47,780 nt of DNA, from positions 1-47,780 of the forward strand of contig REEN01000112.1 of the NCBI GenBank assembly GCA_007695015.1. Direction: 5' to 3'. Position numbers and translations under genes: made by a program. The notes under the pieces were generated by a model that was given only the letters and a program-made list of their open reading frames with translations, searched no databases and was not told the DNA's origin. Positions 25,067 through 34,925 of the stretch are shown here, in pieces. The stretch is from Marinilabiliales bacterium (GTDB taxonomy: Bacteria > Bacteroidota > Bacteroidia > Bacteroidales > PUMT01). Position 1 is the stretch's first letter. Each line of letters starts with the position of its first letter.

Positions 25067-25178
25067 AAATTAAGATGTGCTTTAAATGCTACCATAATCT
25101 TATTTTACAATATCGGTAATTATGTAAAGATTGTTTATTTTTCGGATTTTCCGGGTACAGTAATCATAATTTTAAAAC

Positions 25179-26339
25179 ATGGGGCAACGACTTCTGGTCT
25201 GCAATGCTATTTCCTGCAACAATAATAATGCCGGAAAGCCAATTGATATACTGATCTCTGATGGCTTAATTCAATCTGTCCATCCGGCAGGAACGATTTC
25301 TTGTGATTGCAGCTCCCTGGATGCCGGAGGATCCATTGCCATGCCGGGCATGATCGATATTCATATTCATGGCGCCGGTGGTTCAGACAGCCTTGATGGA
25401 ACAAGAGAAAGCCTTGAAACCATATCCCGGACACTTGCTAAAACAGGCACCACCTCATTCCTCACCACGATGGTTGTCACCCCGGGAGAAGGTAACCGGC
25501 ACCTTAAAAGAGCCGCTGATTGTACCGGTTCTGATCTTGGAGGAGCTGAGCTTCTGGGCATATATATTGAAGGGCCATTTATCAGCATGGAAAAGAGAGG
25601 TGGTATTCTTCCCGGATGCATTACCGCCCCCTCTCCCGCCATTCTGGATGAGATCCTTGAACTTGCAGGCGATGCAATGAAGGTCATGTGCGTGGCCCCG
25701 GAATTGGAAGGAATTGATGAAATTATCAAAACCCTGATATATAGCGGAATAAAAGTTTCATTCGGCCATTCTGATGCAGGATATGATGAGACGGTTAAGG
25801 GATTCGGTATGGGTATCAGCCACGTGACCCACCTTTTCAACACGATGAGACCGCTTCACCACAGGAATCCGGGCCCGCTTGCAGCGATATTTGAAAACAG
25901 CAGCATTACTGCCGAACTGATAGGAGATTCATACCATGTACACCCCAGCCTCATTAATATGGCATACAGGCTCAAAACATCAAGGGGACTTGTATGTATA
26001 ACCGACGGTATAAGAAGCACGGGGCTGCCTGACGGAAAATACATGTACAATAACAAGGAGTATATATCTGAAGGTGGACTGGCGAGGTACACTGACGGTA
26101 CATTTATCGGCTCGACCATGAGCCTCAAAGAAATAACCTCCAACTTCATGAAATTCACGGGCTGCTCCCTGAATGAGGCCATCGACACAGTAACGATCAA
26201 CCCGGCCAGAATAGCAGGGGTTGATAACAGGAAAGGATCCCTGGAACCGGGTAAGGATGCTGACATTCTGCTGGTAACTCCTTCTCTTGAAATCAAAAAA
26301 ACCATAATTGCAGGCAGAATTACTGACAATGATCAATAA
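25179..26339 (+). CDS. nagA: N-acetylglucosamine-6-phosphate deacetylase
   Basis: A 386-residue amidohydrolase that removes acetate from GlcNAc-6-phosphate. Motifs: PGMIDIHIHGAGG (metal HxH), YIEGPFIS (Glu ligand), FGHSDAGYDETVKG, VTHLFNTMRPLHHRNPG and CITDGIRSTG with the catalytic Asp. Length is normal. It is followed 14 bp downstream by a sodium:solute symporter, suggesting a sugar uptake and catabolism operon. The next step, deamination, may be supplied by the NagB-LmbE fusion at 35033, though that protein has an altered active site. Confidence 0.95.
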   Translation: MGQRLLVCNAISCNNNNAGKPIDILISDGLIQSVHPAGTISCDCSSLDAGGSIAMPGMIDIHIHGAGGSDSLDGTRESLETISRTLAKTGTTSFLTTMVVTPGEGNRHLKRAADCTGSDLGGAELLGIYIEGPFISMEKRGGILPGCITAPSPAILDEILELAGDAMKVMCVAPELEGIDEIIKTLIYSGIKVSFGHSDAGYDETVKGFGMGISHVTHLFNTMRPLHHRNPGPLAAIFENSSITAELIGDSYHVHPSLINMAYRLKTSRGLVCITDGIRSTGLPDGKYMYNNKEYISEGGLARYTDGTFIGSTMSLKEITSNFMKFTGCSLNEAIDTVTINPARIAGVDNRKGSLEPGKDADILLVTPSLEIKKTIIAGRITDNDQ

Positions 26340-26353
26340 AAAATCATAATCCT

Positions 26354-27832
26354 ATGCATTTTACGTGGCTGGACACCATCATACTCATTGCATATATTGC
26401 AGGTATTACATGGTTTGGTATCAGAATTGCCGGAAAGCAGGTCTCTTCCGGGGACTATTTCCTGGGTGGCAGGAAGATTCCCTGGTGGGCTGTCTGCTTC
26501 GCCATTGTAGCAACCGAAACCAGCACCCTTACTTTCATAAGTATTCCCGGACTGGCATACCTAACAAACATGAACTTCCTGCAACTTACAATTGGATACT
26601 TCATAGGAAGGGTGATCGTTGCATGGATAATCCTGCCATCCTATTTCAAAGGTGAACTGGGCACTGCATATACTTTCCTGGCCAACCGCTTCGGGACGCC
26701 AATGAAAAACCTCGCATCCGGTGTTTTTATGCTAACCCGGCTTGCCGCCGACGGTGTCAGGTTGTTCGCAACAGCCATACCGCTGGCGCTGATACTCCAG
26801 GGGACATTTCTTGCAGCCAATGTAACGGATGAATGGATCTACATTGGATCTATTCTGCTAATCGCAATTGTCTCACTAAGCTATACATATGTCGGGGGAC
26901 TCAGGGCGGTTGTATGGATGGATGTGGTGCAGCTGTTTATCTATTTCGCCGGAGCAACTGCAGCCATTATTATTGTCGGAGGTGATACCGGTGGACTTAA
27001 GGAGGGGATCGCCATGGCCGCAGAAGCAGGAAAATTTGAAGTTTTCAACTTCTCTTTTGAAGGGGGAATCAGGGGCTTCTTTTCAACTCCCTATACATTT
27101 ATAGGAAGCATTCTGGGTGGAGCATTCCTCTCAATGGCCTCGCATGGCATAGATCAGCTGATCGTGCAGCGCCTGCTTGCTGCCGGATCATTGCCTGCAA
27201 GCCGCAAAGCGCTGGTCTGGACAGGAGGTATAATCATTCTGCAGTTTGCACTCTTTCTTTTTCTTGGAAGCCTTCTGTTTGTCTTTTACGGTGGAGCTGA
27301 GATTGTTTCTGATGAAGTTTTTCCCATGTTCATCATAGAAGAGATGCCTGCCGGACTGAGCGGACTGATTATTGCTGCGCTCTTTGCTGCTGCCATGTCA
27401 ACACTGTCCAGCTCAATTACAGCTCTTGGATCTGCCACGATGTTTGACTATGTTGTTCCGTATTACAAAAAACTGGGCAAAACCAACGAGATGGCCATTT
27501 CAAGGGTAATAACGCTCATCTGGTGCATTCTGCTTGTAGGATCGGCAATATTTTTCATGCAGAGCTCAGAAATTGTCGTTGAGCTTGCACTCTCCATTGC
27601 TTCTTTTACCTACGGCGGGCTGCTGGGAACATTTTTCCTGGGGGTACTATTTAAAAGGACTGGCATAAATGATGCCATACCCGCTTTTATTGCGGGCATA
27701 GCTATCATGGTATATATTATTCTGTCTACCTCTGTGGCATGGACCTGGTATACGCTTATAGGTGCATCCGTAACGGTCATTACGGGCTGGCTCTTATCGC
27801 TCAGGTCTTCATTCCCCCGCAAACGCTTATAA
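26354..27832 (+). CDS. Sodium:solute symporter (SSS family)
   Basis: A 492-residue transporter with about 13 hydrophobic helices. Typical SSS features are the N-terminal GDYFLGGRKIPWWAV, ATETSTLTFISIPG, and MASHGIDQLIVQRLLAA in the middle. The placement right after nagA, in the same operon, suggests uptake of an amino sugar, sialic acid or a related sugar, but SSS specificity cannot be read from the sequence. Its last 32 bp overlap the end of the convergent fabG gene. Confidence 0.92.
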   Translation: MHFTWLDTIILIAYIAGITWFGIRIAGKQVSSGDYFLGGRKIPWWAVCFAIVATETSTLTFISIPGLAYLTNMNFLQLTIGYFIGRVIVAWIILPSYFKGELGTAYTFLANRFGTPMKNLASGVFMLTRLAADGVRLFATAIPLALILQGTFLAANVTDEWIYIGSILLIAIVSLSYTYVGGLRAVVWMDVVQLFIYFAGATAAIIIVGGDTGGLKEGIAMAAEAGKFEVFNFSFEGGIRGFFSTPYTFIGSILGGAFLSMASHGIDQLIVQRLLAAGSLPASRKALVWTGGIIILQFALFLFLGSLLFVFYGGAEIVSDEVFPMFIIEEMPAGLSGLIIAALFAAAMSTLSSSITALGSATMFDYVVPYYKKLGKTNEMAISRVITLIWCILLVGSAIFFMQSSEIVVELALSIASFTYGGLLGTFFLGVLFKRTGINDAIPAFIAGIAIMVYIILSTSVAWTWYTLIGASVTVITGWLLSLRSSFPRKRL

Positions 27833-28547
27833 CCTGTCCGCTCACATATGAAGAGAGATCAGAGGCAAGAAACAGTGTGACATTGGCTACATCTTCCGGA
27901 GTTCCTCCCCTTTTGAGGGGAATACCTGCTATCCACTGCTCCCTTACATCATCGGGAAGTTTGGCGGTCATATCGGTCATTATAAAACCCGGTGCAATTG
28001 CATTGCACCTTACATTTCTTGACCCCATCTCCCTGGCAACAGATTTCGTGAAACCAATTATCCCCGCCTTTGAGGCTGAATAATTTGCCTGGCCGGCATT
28101 ACCACTTACACCAACGACTGAGCTCATATTGATTATTGACCCGGAACGTTGCTTCAGCATATATTTCTGCACTGCCTTTGTATAGTTAAAAACCGATTTA
28201 AGATTGACTGTTATTACTGTATCCCACTGCTCTTCAGTCATTCGCATAAGCAACGTGTCGCGCGTGATACCGGCATTGTTAACCAGAATATCAATGGTGC
28301 CAAACTCTTTGGCAATCTCTTCAACAGTTTTTTCGGTCTCATCATAAACAGCTGCATTTGAGGCATATCCCTGTGCTTTAACCCCCAGGGCCCTCAGTTC
28401 ATCCTCAAGTGATTTTGCCTGTTCATCATATGCCAGATCGGTAAATGCAATACCAGCGCCGTGTGATGCAAGATTAATGGCGATTGCCCGGCCAATACCA
28501 CGGCTTGCTCCTGTAACCAGGGCATTTTTTCCTTCCAGTATCTTCAT
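27801..28547 (-). CDS. fabG: 3-oxoacyl-[ACP] reductase
   Basis: A 248-residue short-chain dehydrogenase. Motifs: TGASRGIG (cofactor loop), NNAG in LVNNAGITRDTLLMRM, catalytic Ser in INMSSVVG, and YSASK with the catalytic Tyr and Lys. The C-terminus (LASDLSSYVSGQVISVCGGM) is that of FabG. It reduces 3-ketoacyl-ACP with NADPH in fatty acid elongation. It overlaps the convergent symporter gene by 32 bp and lies 75 bp downstream of pyrD on the same strand. Confidence 0.93.
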   Translation of the reverse strand: MKILEGKNALVTGASRGIGRAIAINLASHGAGIAFTDLAYDEQAKSLEDELRALGVKAQGYASNAAVYDETEKTVEEIAKEFGTIDILVNNAGITRDTLLMRMTEEQWDTVITVNLKSVFNYTKAVQKYMLKQRSGSIINMSSVVGVSGNAGQANYSASKAGIIGFTKSVAREMGSRNVRCNAIAPGFIMTDMTAKLPDDVREQWIAGIPLKRGGTPEDVANVTLFLASDLSSYVSGQVISVCGGMKT

Positions 28548-28622
28548 TTTCTATGTTTTTTATGTATCACAAATTAAAAAAGTTATTTTGATTTATCAAA
28601 AACTGTTTGTTTCCTGGTGTTA

Positions 28623-29663
28623 TTAATCTGCGCATGAGGCTATTGCTCTATTTATTCTTTTAGCAATACCCGGTCCTCCGTAAATAAAACCTGTATAAAC
28701 CTGAATAAGGCTTGCACCGGCATCAAGCTTTTCGAGCGCATCTTTCTCATCCATTATCCCACCGACACCGATAACCGGTATCCTGGCTTCAGATTTTCTA
28801 ACAATATACCTGATAATCTCAGTTGACCTGTCCCGCAATGGCTTCCCGCTCAAACCACCCTGTCCCATAGCTGCAACAGTTTCATGGTCGGTATGCAGGT
28901 TATCCCGCCTTATTGTTGTATTGGTAGCAACGAATCCGTCAATACCGGTCCTGAATGCAATATCAACGAGTTCATCAAGCTGTGAATCATTCAGATCTGG
29001 CGAAATCTTGAGCAGTATCGGCTTAATGACATCCATTTTTTTTGAGATCTCCTTGAGAGAGCTTAGAATATGAAAGAGAGTATCCGCATCCTGAAGTTTT
29101 CTTATGTCGCCTATATTGGGACAACTAACATTAACGACAAAGTAGTCAACAACTTCATACAATACTTTAAAACACTCAATGTAATCATCTATTGCCTTGT
29201 CATTTGGAGTACTTGTATTTTTCCCGATGTTTCCTCCAATAACTACATCCGGACAAGTTTTGCGTAAATTTTCCGCAATCCTTACAGCTCCTTCGTTATT
29301 AATCCCCATCCGGTTAATGAGGGCCTGATCCTCAGGAAGCCTGAATGAACGGGGCCTGGGATTTCCAGGCTGGGCAAGCGGGGTAACCGTTCCTATCTCG
29401 ACAAATGAAAAACCGAGCATAGCAAGTTCGTTACAGTATTGCGCGTTTTTGTCAAAACCGGCAGCAATTCCTACAGGATTTCTGAACCTTATCCCGAAAA
29501 CTGTACGCTCAAGGCTCTTTCGTTGGATAAAATACAATTTCCGGAACAGGGGCGTAATACCCGGAAGCATCAAAGCTAGCTTAAGCAGGCCCACAGCAAT
29601 GCTGTGCACCGTCTCAGGGTAGAATAGAAAGAGAAAAGGTCTTAAAAGGAGCCGGTATAGCAT
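28623..29663 (-). CDS. pyrD: Dihydroorotate dehydrogenase, quinone-type (class 2 architecture)
   Basis: A 346-residue FMN enzyme of pyrimidine synthesis. The N-terminal extension (residues 1-45, with FLFLFYPETVHSIAVGLL) is the membrane-associating part that defines class 2 enzymes. FMN-binding and catalytic segments include GIAAGFDKNA, GTVTPLAQPGNPRPR, NRMGINNEG and VGGIMDEKDALEKLDAGASL. Oddity: the catalytic base position is Cys181 in VNVSCPN, whereas well-studied class 2 enzymes use Ser (SSPN) and Cys is the class 1 residue. The overall assignment to class 2 is firm. Confidence 0.93.
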   Translation of the reverse strand: MLYRLLLRPFLFLFYPETVHSIAVGLLKLALMLPGITPLFRKLYFIQRKSLERTVFGIRFRNPVGIAAGFDKNAQYCNELAMLGFSFVEIGTVTPLAQPGNPRPRSFRLPEDQALINRMGINNEGAVRIAENLRKTCPDVVIGGNIGKNTSTPNDKAIDDYIECFKVLYEVVDYFVVNVSCPNIGDIRKLQDADTLFHILSSLKEISKKMDVIKPILLKISPDLNDSQLDELVDIAFRTGIDGFVATNTTIRRDNLHTDHETVAAMGQGGLSGKPLRDRSTEIIRYIVRKSEARIPVIGVGGIMDEKDALEKLDAGASLIQVYTGFIYGGPGIAKRINRAIASCAD

Positions 29664-29680
29664 TTTTGCACCAAAGATAA

Positions 29681-30181
29681 TTATTTTGATTGTTCAGGTG
29701 AATATGAATTGAATGTATTATCACTGTAGAGTACCACGATCTTCTCTATTCGTTTCTTTCCATTCGCACCGGTAAAGTTCGTTTCTGAACCTAATTCACT
29801 TTTGTAATCTGTGGTTTCTTGAGATGAGGTTACATCTGTAACTTCGATGTAATTATTTTTTGCTTTATTATCTTCAAGCAGCTCATTGTCAATATCCTTT
29901 AACTTATCTTCATTATCAGCTTTAGTGGTTTCCTGGTTAATATCCGAGAACAGTTCACCTTGAACAAGGGACTGTTTATGCATCTGTCCTCTCCCAAGAA
30001 TAAGCCATTCAGCATTAAGAGAAGGGTAATTACTCAATATTTTCTGGATGAAATCAAAACCAGGCTTGTTCCTCCCACTCAATATATGTGATATACTTGA
30101 GGGCTGGACGCCAATGACCTCAGCAAACCTGGCAGAGGAAAGCTGCTCACTGTTCATGAACTTTAATAACCTGTCCTTCAT
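29681..30181 (-). CDS. Helix-turn-helix (XRE-type) regulator
   Basis: A 166-residue protein. The N-terminal 65 residues are an XRE-like HTH: SARFAEVIGVQPSSISHILSG followed by RNKPGFDFIQKILSNYP and the WLILGRG end typical of Bacteroidota and phage regulators. The middle is a low-complexity acidic/Asn-rich linker, and the C-terminus (KKRIEKIVVLYSDNTFNSY) is a short conserved tail. It lies 17 bp upstream of pyrD and faces a long AT-rich non-coding region that holds its promoter and a candidate operator. Confidence 0.85.
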   Translation of the reverse strand: MKDRLLKFMNSEQLSSARFAEVIGVQPSSISHILSGRNKPGFDFIQKILSNYPSLNAEWLILGRGQMHKQSLVQGELFSDINQETTKADNEDKLKDIDNELLEDNKAKNNYIEVTDVTSSQETTDYKSELGSETNFTGANGKKRIEKIVVLYSDNTFNSYSPEQSK

Positions 30182-30219
30182 GTCATACAGATTTAGATGA
30201 ACTCCAGTATACTTTTATA

Positions 30220-30227
30220 CAAATGTA
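30220..30227 (-). promoter_or_regulatory. Putative -7 element of the HTH gene
   Basis: On the minus strand it reads TACATTTG, an exact TAnnTTTG match, about 39 bp before the ATG at 30181. Confidence 0.45.
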
Positions 30228-30247
30228 ATTATAATTAAAGTTACATT
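30222..30247. promoter_or_regulatory. Inverted repeat overlapping the HTH promoter (candidate operator)
   Basis: AATGTAA at 30222-30228 is matched by TTACATT at 30241-30247 across a 12-bp spacer. The left arm overlaps the -7 element, the expected layout for autorepression by the HTH protein. Chance is possible in such AT-rich DNA. Confidence 0.35.
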
Positions 30248-30670
30248 CATAACCTTTACAACTTCACACTTGTAATTTAATATTAAGTGTTCCATATTAA
30301 AGTCATAATACTTCAATATGCTATATAACAATGCTATAAGTTAGTTGTGTTTTTGTTGGTGTTTAGTAATATGCTGATTAATAGTTATTTTTGGCATTCA
30401 TATAAATAACTTAATTTATTACTTTATATATAAACTTTAATATGCTGGTATTTAATTATTTGTGATTGAATTAATGCTCTATTATTTACTTTTGTAATCG
30501 TTTATTAGTTTTTTATTGAACCAATTTTTCAAATAATTACTTTAATTCACTGGCATTATGTGCTATATAATATACTAGTATTACAATTGTGATTGCAAAT
30601 ATTTACTAAAAAACATTGTAAATACCCGGAAAATTGCCGTAAATAAAACAAGTTAGTTCAACTGAATGAT

Positions 30671-33600
30671 TCAGGTAATCAGATCAGGGATTTTTATGTT
30701 TCCGGCAATCTCAGTAATATCCCGGCTGAATAATTTGTAAAGCACAGGAACCACCAGGAGCGTCAGAAATGTTGAAGCCAGCAGCCCACCTATTATTGTC
30801 CACCCCATAGGTGCCCATAACGTTCCTCCTATCAGTGTAAGTGGCAACAGGCCTCCGACAGTGGTCACAGATGTCAGAATAATTGGCAGGAACCTGGTTT
30901 TTCCGGCTTCAATAAGAGCCGTATCCATATCAAGTCCCTCCTCCCTCAGCCTGTTGGTGAAATCAACAAGTAAAATTGAATTGTTAATGACGATGCCTAT
31001 CAGGCTTATCAACCCGATAAATGCGGTAAAGCTGAAGGTATACCCTGTAAGCAGGAGCATCCAGACCGACCCTATGACTGCAAGCGGGATTGCCGAAAAT
31101 ATTATAAGGGGCTGATAAAATGACCTGAACTGGAAAACAAGGACACCGAAAATTGAAATTACTGTAATCAGAACAGCTCTGCCCATACCACCAAAAGTTT
31201 CATCCCTGCTCTCCAGCTCTCCGGCTATATAGTAACCGTATCCTTCCGGAAAAGAATAATTATCGAGTTCATCCAGCAATGGCACCATTATATCGTCAAG
31301 GTTGTAGCCGGAACGTACATCGGCAATTACCGTTGCATTCCTGAGCATGTTGAACCTTGAAATCAGGCTGGGTTCAGTTAAAAACTCGACCGCTGCAAGC
31401 TGCCGGACCGGTATCTGGTTACCATTTAGAGAGGTGACAAATACCTTTTCGATATCGCCGACTTGCACCATTTCACCCTCAGGCAGCCTCATAACAATTT
31501 CATACTCTTTTCCGTCCTTGTCCCTGAACCTGGACACTTCAATACCGTTGACTGCCATCCTGATTGCCCTGTCAATGTCGTGTACCGGAACTCCCAAAAT
31601 CCCGGCTTTCTCCCTGTTTATTATAAACCTCAGGTCCGTCTGCGATTTATCAAGTTGATTCTCCACATTGACCGCGCCTCTCTTTGATGCAACCATCTTT
31701 TCCACTTCCCTCGAAATACTCCGTAACACATCTACCCGCTCCCCGGTAATATAAATAACAACAGGTGCCTGCATGGGCACTCCCTGCTCAAATTCATGCA
31801 GGGTTATTTCAGCTCCGGGATATCTCCCGAATACATCTCTAAGCCAGTCAACCATCCGGGGAAACTCCCTGGGATCATATTCGTATAACTCTGCGTAGAT
31901 CTCTGCAAAGTTCCTTGCGTGCTGCCGTGGGAAATGGTTGTAGTAGATTCGTGGATTACCTTTTCCTATATTGCTTGCATACAGTTTTATATCTGGCATT
32001 GTATCAAGTATGGCTTCAACCCATTTCACAGCCCGGTCAGTCCGCTCCAGGCTGCTTCCCTCCGGCATTTCAACCCGTATCATAAACTGCGGGGTTTCAG
32101 CTTTTGGAAAGAAACTGATGCCAACATACCTGAAGGCCCATGCCGAAGCTCCGAGTATTAACAAAACCACAAGCAGGGTCATGATCTCCCATTTCAGCAC
32201 AAATTGGAGTGTTTTCCGGTATGGTCCCCTGACAACACGGTTGATAAGCCGCTCAAATAGCCTCCATGAGGTCTGCTTCTGTCCGGATATACCTGATTTG
32301 AAGATCCTGCTGGCCAGAAACGGTGAAAGAGTAAGAGTTATAAACAGCGAGACACTAAGCGTTGCTATAATAGTTACAGGCAGGCTCCTGATAAAATCAC
32401 CGGCCTTGTCGGAAAGCATAATCAGCGGAATAAATGCCAGAATGGTTGTAAGGGTAGCAGAGGCTACCGGCCACCCGATCTCAGCCACGGCAGCAATAGC
32501 GGCATCCCTGGCTCCATACCCGTTCTTAAGGTAACGGTTCAGGTTCTCGACCATAACTATTGAATTATCAACAAGTAATCCTAGTGCAACAACCAGGGCC
32601 GCAATGGAAACCTGCTCGAGAGTAAAACCTGCCAGATCGACTATTCCAAGCCCGATTACTATCGAGAGTGGTATTGCAAGAATGACTATGAGGGATGACT
32701 TGATCCCTATGGCAAAAAACACCAGCACGCCTACCAGTAAAATCCCCTGGTATAAATTTATGAGAAATCCGTTTATTCTCCTCTCTACAGTATCAGACTG
32801 ATCAAATACCTTCATCAGTTGGGCATTATGTCCCAGCCTGCTGCCGTATTCAAGAATCTGCCTGTCTATCTCGTCGGTTATCCTGAAAATATTGATATTC
32901 TCCTTCTGCTGTACCGAAAGAAATATTGCCCTGCTCCCCTTGTATCGTGCAAGATAGTTGTTGTCTTCATATTCGAAATCGACATCTGCGATATTTTCAA
33001 GATAAACGAGCTGTCCCATATAAGAGCCAACCACCGTACGTTTCAACTCTTCCGGATCGCTGTATGAACCACTAGTTCTCACCCCGAATGAACGATCTCC
33101 CAGGGAAACCGTACCCCCGGGAATATTGGCATTATTACTCTGAATGGCACCGACAACCTGGCCTATCGAAATATTCATTGCAGCCATCTTTTCAGTATGA
33201 ATTGACACTCTCAGCTGCAGCGACGGAACAGCATGTATTTCGACCCTCTTAATCCCCGGAATAGTTTCAATTCGCCGTTTCAGTCCCACAGCCAGCCTGT
33301 CAAGTTCAGAAAATTCAGCGGTTTCAGAAATAAGTGCAAGCTGCATTATTGCAACATCCGTGCTGGTATATTCCAGCACTTCAAAATGGTGGAGATCATC
33401 GGGGAGCTCACCCTCAATCGCATTTATGGCAGAAACCATTTCATTGTACTTCTCACGGGCATCTGTGCCGTGCTCAAACTCAACACTTATTGTGGCCAAT
33501 CCGTCCCGGAGAGTAGTATTTATCTTCCTGATATCATCTAATTCGTTCAAAGCTTCTTCTACCGGCAAAGCAATGAGGTTTTCCAGGTCGGCCGGGCCGG

Positions 33601-33760
33601 CACCCGGGTATATAAAGACCGCCATACCCCCGGAGATGTAAACTGCCGGATTTTCCATCCGCGGCATCGTAAAAAAAGAATAGGCACCACCTGCCAGCAT
33701 CAGGACAAAAATGATAATTGTAAGCTGATAATTATCTATGAAAAAACGCGTTATTCGCAT
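30671..33760 (-). CDS. RND efflux pump inner-membrane subunit (AcrB-like)
   Basis: A 1029-residue RND permease with the standard 12-helix, two-porter-loop layout: N-terminal helix (TIIIFVLMLAGGAYSFF), YPGAGPADLENL, and a TM4 segment VALGLLVDNSIVMVENLNR. In TM4 the proton-relay pair seen as Asp-Asp in AcrB is Asp398-Asn399 here; single-Asp variants are common in this branch. It exports drugs or metabolites using the proton gradient. The membrane-fusion gene lies 37 bp upstream. The TolC gene is separated by an opposite-strand gene (35033-37360). Confidence 0.93.
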   Translation of the reverse strand: MRITRFFIDNYQLTIIIFVLMLAGGAYSFFTMPRMENPAVYISGGMAVFIYPGAGPADLENLIALPVEEALNELDDIRKINTTLRDGLATISVEFEHGTDAREKYNEMVSAINAIEGELPDDLHHFEVLEYTSTDVAIMQLALISETAEFSELDRLAVGLKRRIETIPGIKRVEIHAVPSLQLRVSIHTEKMAAMNISIGQVVGAIQSNNANIPGGTVSLGDRSFGVRTSGSYSDPEELKRTVVGSYMGQLVYLENIADVDFEYEDNNYLARYKGSRAIFLSVQQKENINIFRITDEIDRQILEYGSRLGHNAQLMKVFDQSDTVERRINGFLINLYQGILLVGVLVFFAIGIKSSLIVILAIPLSIVIGLGIVDLAGFTLEQVSIAALVVALGLLVDNSIVMVENLNRYLKNGYGARDAAIAAVAEIGWPVASATLTTILAFIPLIMLSDKAGDFIRSLPVTIIATLSVSLFITLTLSPFLASRIFKSGISGQKQTSWRLFERLINRVVRGPYRKTLQFVLKWEIMTLLVVLLILGASAWAFRYVGISFFPKAETPQFMIRVEMPEGSSLERTDRAVKWVEAILDTMPDIKLYASNIGKGNPRIYYNHFPRQHARNFAEIYAELYEYDPREFPRMVDWLRDVFGRYPGAEITLHEFEQGVPMQAPVVIYITGERVDVLRSISREVEKMVASKRGAVNVENQLDKSQTDLRFIINREKAGILGVPVHDIDRAIRMAVNGIEVSRFRDKDGKEYEIVMRLPEGEMVQVGDIEKVFVTSLNGNQIPVRQLAAVEFLTEPSLISRFNMLRNATVIADVRSGYNLDDIMVPLLDELDNYSFPEGYGYYIAGELESRDETFGGMGRAVLITVISIFGVLVFQFRSFYQPLIIFSAIPLAVIGSVWMLLLTGYTFSFTAFIGLISLIGIVINNSILLVDFTNRLREEGLDMDTALIEAGKTRFLPIILTSVTTVGGLLPLTLIGGTLWAPMGWTIIGGLLASTFLTLLVVPVLYKLFSRDITEIAGNIKIPDLIT

Positions 33761-33797
33761 TTACCTTAACAATTGATTAAATTTATGCAATTCCCTC

Positions 33798-34829
33798 TTA
33801 TTCGTATATGACTACCCGCTGTCCGTCGGATACAAAGGCGGCTCCTTCCCTGATTATTGTGTCACCCGGACTAACACCGCCGTTAACAAGCAGTTTATTC
33901 CCGGCTATAACTTCTATCGTGACTCTTTCCCTTACAGCAGTATTGCGTGTAAACCTGAATACAGTACCTTCCCTGCCGCTGGCCTCAAGAAGGGCTTCCG
34001 CAGGAATTTCTGTGTATTCATATGTACGGGAGGTAATTAAAGAGGCTTTGCCAATAAAGCCGGTCAGCAGCCTTTTATCATCGGATGAGACGGCCAGGCT
34101 TACTTCGAAAGTACCGGTATGAGGATTCGCCATCCCGGCAATTTCATAAATATGTGCATGAAATATATCGCCCGGGTAAGCATCAAAAGTGACCTCTGCA
34201 TTATCACCTTCGTCAATATCCACTATATCCCTGTCAGTTACCGGAACTCTTAAAAGCCATTGGTCTTGCGATGATGCAAAAAGAAGAACCGGATGTCCCG
34301 GCGCAATGATCTCATCCTCTTCGGCCATAACTTTCATGATCTTACCGTCTGAAGGAGCTTTTATTATCGAGTGTTCAAGATTGAACTGTGCAATAACTTT
34401 TGCAGACTCGGCAATTTCAAGAGCTGTCCGGGCATTCTGATAATTTTCAAGGGTTGCTGCATTTTCTTCATACAGATTCTTCACTCTCTCAAAATCGCGT
34501 AGAGCTTTTTCATAGCCAAGCTCAGCCTGCCTCATATGAGAGCTTATCTCCGACATATTCAATGAGGCCATAATATCACCCCTATTTACAACCTGCCCTT
34601 CTCTTACTGAAATTAAATTTATTATACCTCCTGTTTTAAAGCTTAACTTCACCTCGGAGATTGGAGTCAGCCGACCGCTGGAATTAACTCTTTTGTTATA
34701 TAATACCTCCCTGGCTACAGAAATCGTAACATTTGCAGTAAGTTCTTCAGCATCATGGTCGTCCTTAGGGACACATGCACAAAGCATGGCAACCGCGAAT
34801 AAACTAATCTTCAATGGTTTAATTTTCAT
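33798..34829 (-). CDS. RND periplasmic adaptor (membrane-fusion lipoprotein)
   Basis: About 343 residues from the ATG at 34829. The frame runs on to an ATG at 35000, but the added 57 residues do not resemble the family. Starting at MKIKPLKISLFAVAMLCACVP gives a proper lipoprotein signal with LCAC. The mature part has the HlyD order: first barrel/lipoyl strand (VSVREGQVVNRGDIMASL), helical hairpin (AELGYEKALRDFERVKNLYE), second lipoyl strand (SDGKIMKVMAEEDEIIAPG) and beta-barrel (VTFDAYPGDIFHAHIYEIAG). It links the RND pump to a TolC channel in the periplasm. Confidence 0.9.
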   Translation of the reverse strand: MKIKPLKISLFAVAMLCACVPKDDHDAEELTANVTISVAREVLYNKRVNSSGRLTPISEVKLSFKTGGIINLISVREGQVVNRGDIMASLNMSEISSHMRQAELGYEKALRDFERVKNLYEENAATLENYQNARTALEIAESAKVIAQFNLEHSIIKAPSDGKIMKVMAEEDEIIAPGHPVLLFASSQDQWLLRVPVTDRDIVDIDEGDNAEVTFDAYPGDIFHAHIYEIAGMANPHTGTFEVSLAVSSDDKRLLTGFIGKASLITSRTYEYTEIPAEALLEASGREGTVFRFTRNTAVRERVTIEVIAGNKLLVNGGVSPGDTIIREGAAFVSDGQRVVIYE

Positions 34830-34925
34830 AATCACAACAAGGGTGAGAGTTAATTCAAAACATCCGGCTATTAAATATATAAAATTAATTATTCCCGCAG
34901 ACTTATCGACTACCCTGAAATAAGA

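Larger units (their letters stand above)
30182..30670. other. AT-rich gene-free region
   Basis: 489 bp with no plausible gene on either strand. A hand count of 30241-30600 gives 78 G/C of 360 (about 22%), far below the flanking genes. It contains the promoter of the HTH gene, a 7-bp inverted repeat at 30222-30247, three AATATGCT words (30316, 30369 and 30440), and a plus-strand TACTTTTG element near 30487 with no gene after it. Confidence 0.7.

Noticed and set aside
29681-30670. Prophage regulatory region
   Set aside because: The HTH protein and AT-rich block resemble a phage control region, but no integrase, structural or lysis genes are present and pyrD and efflux genes flank it.
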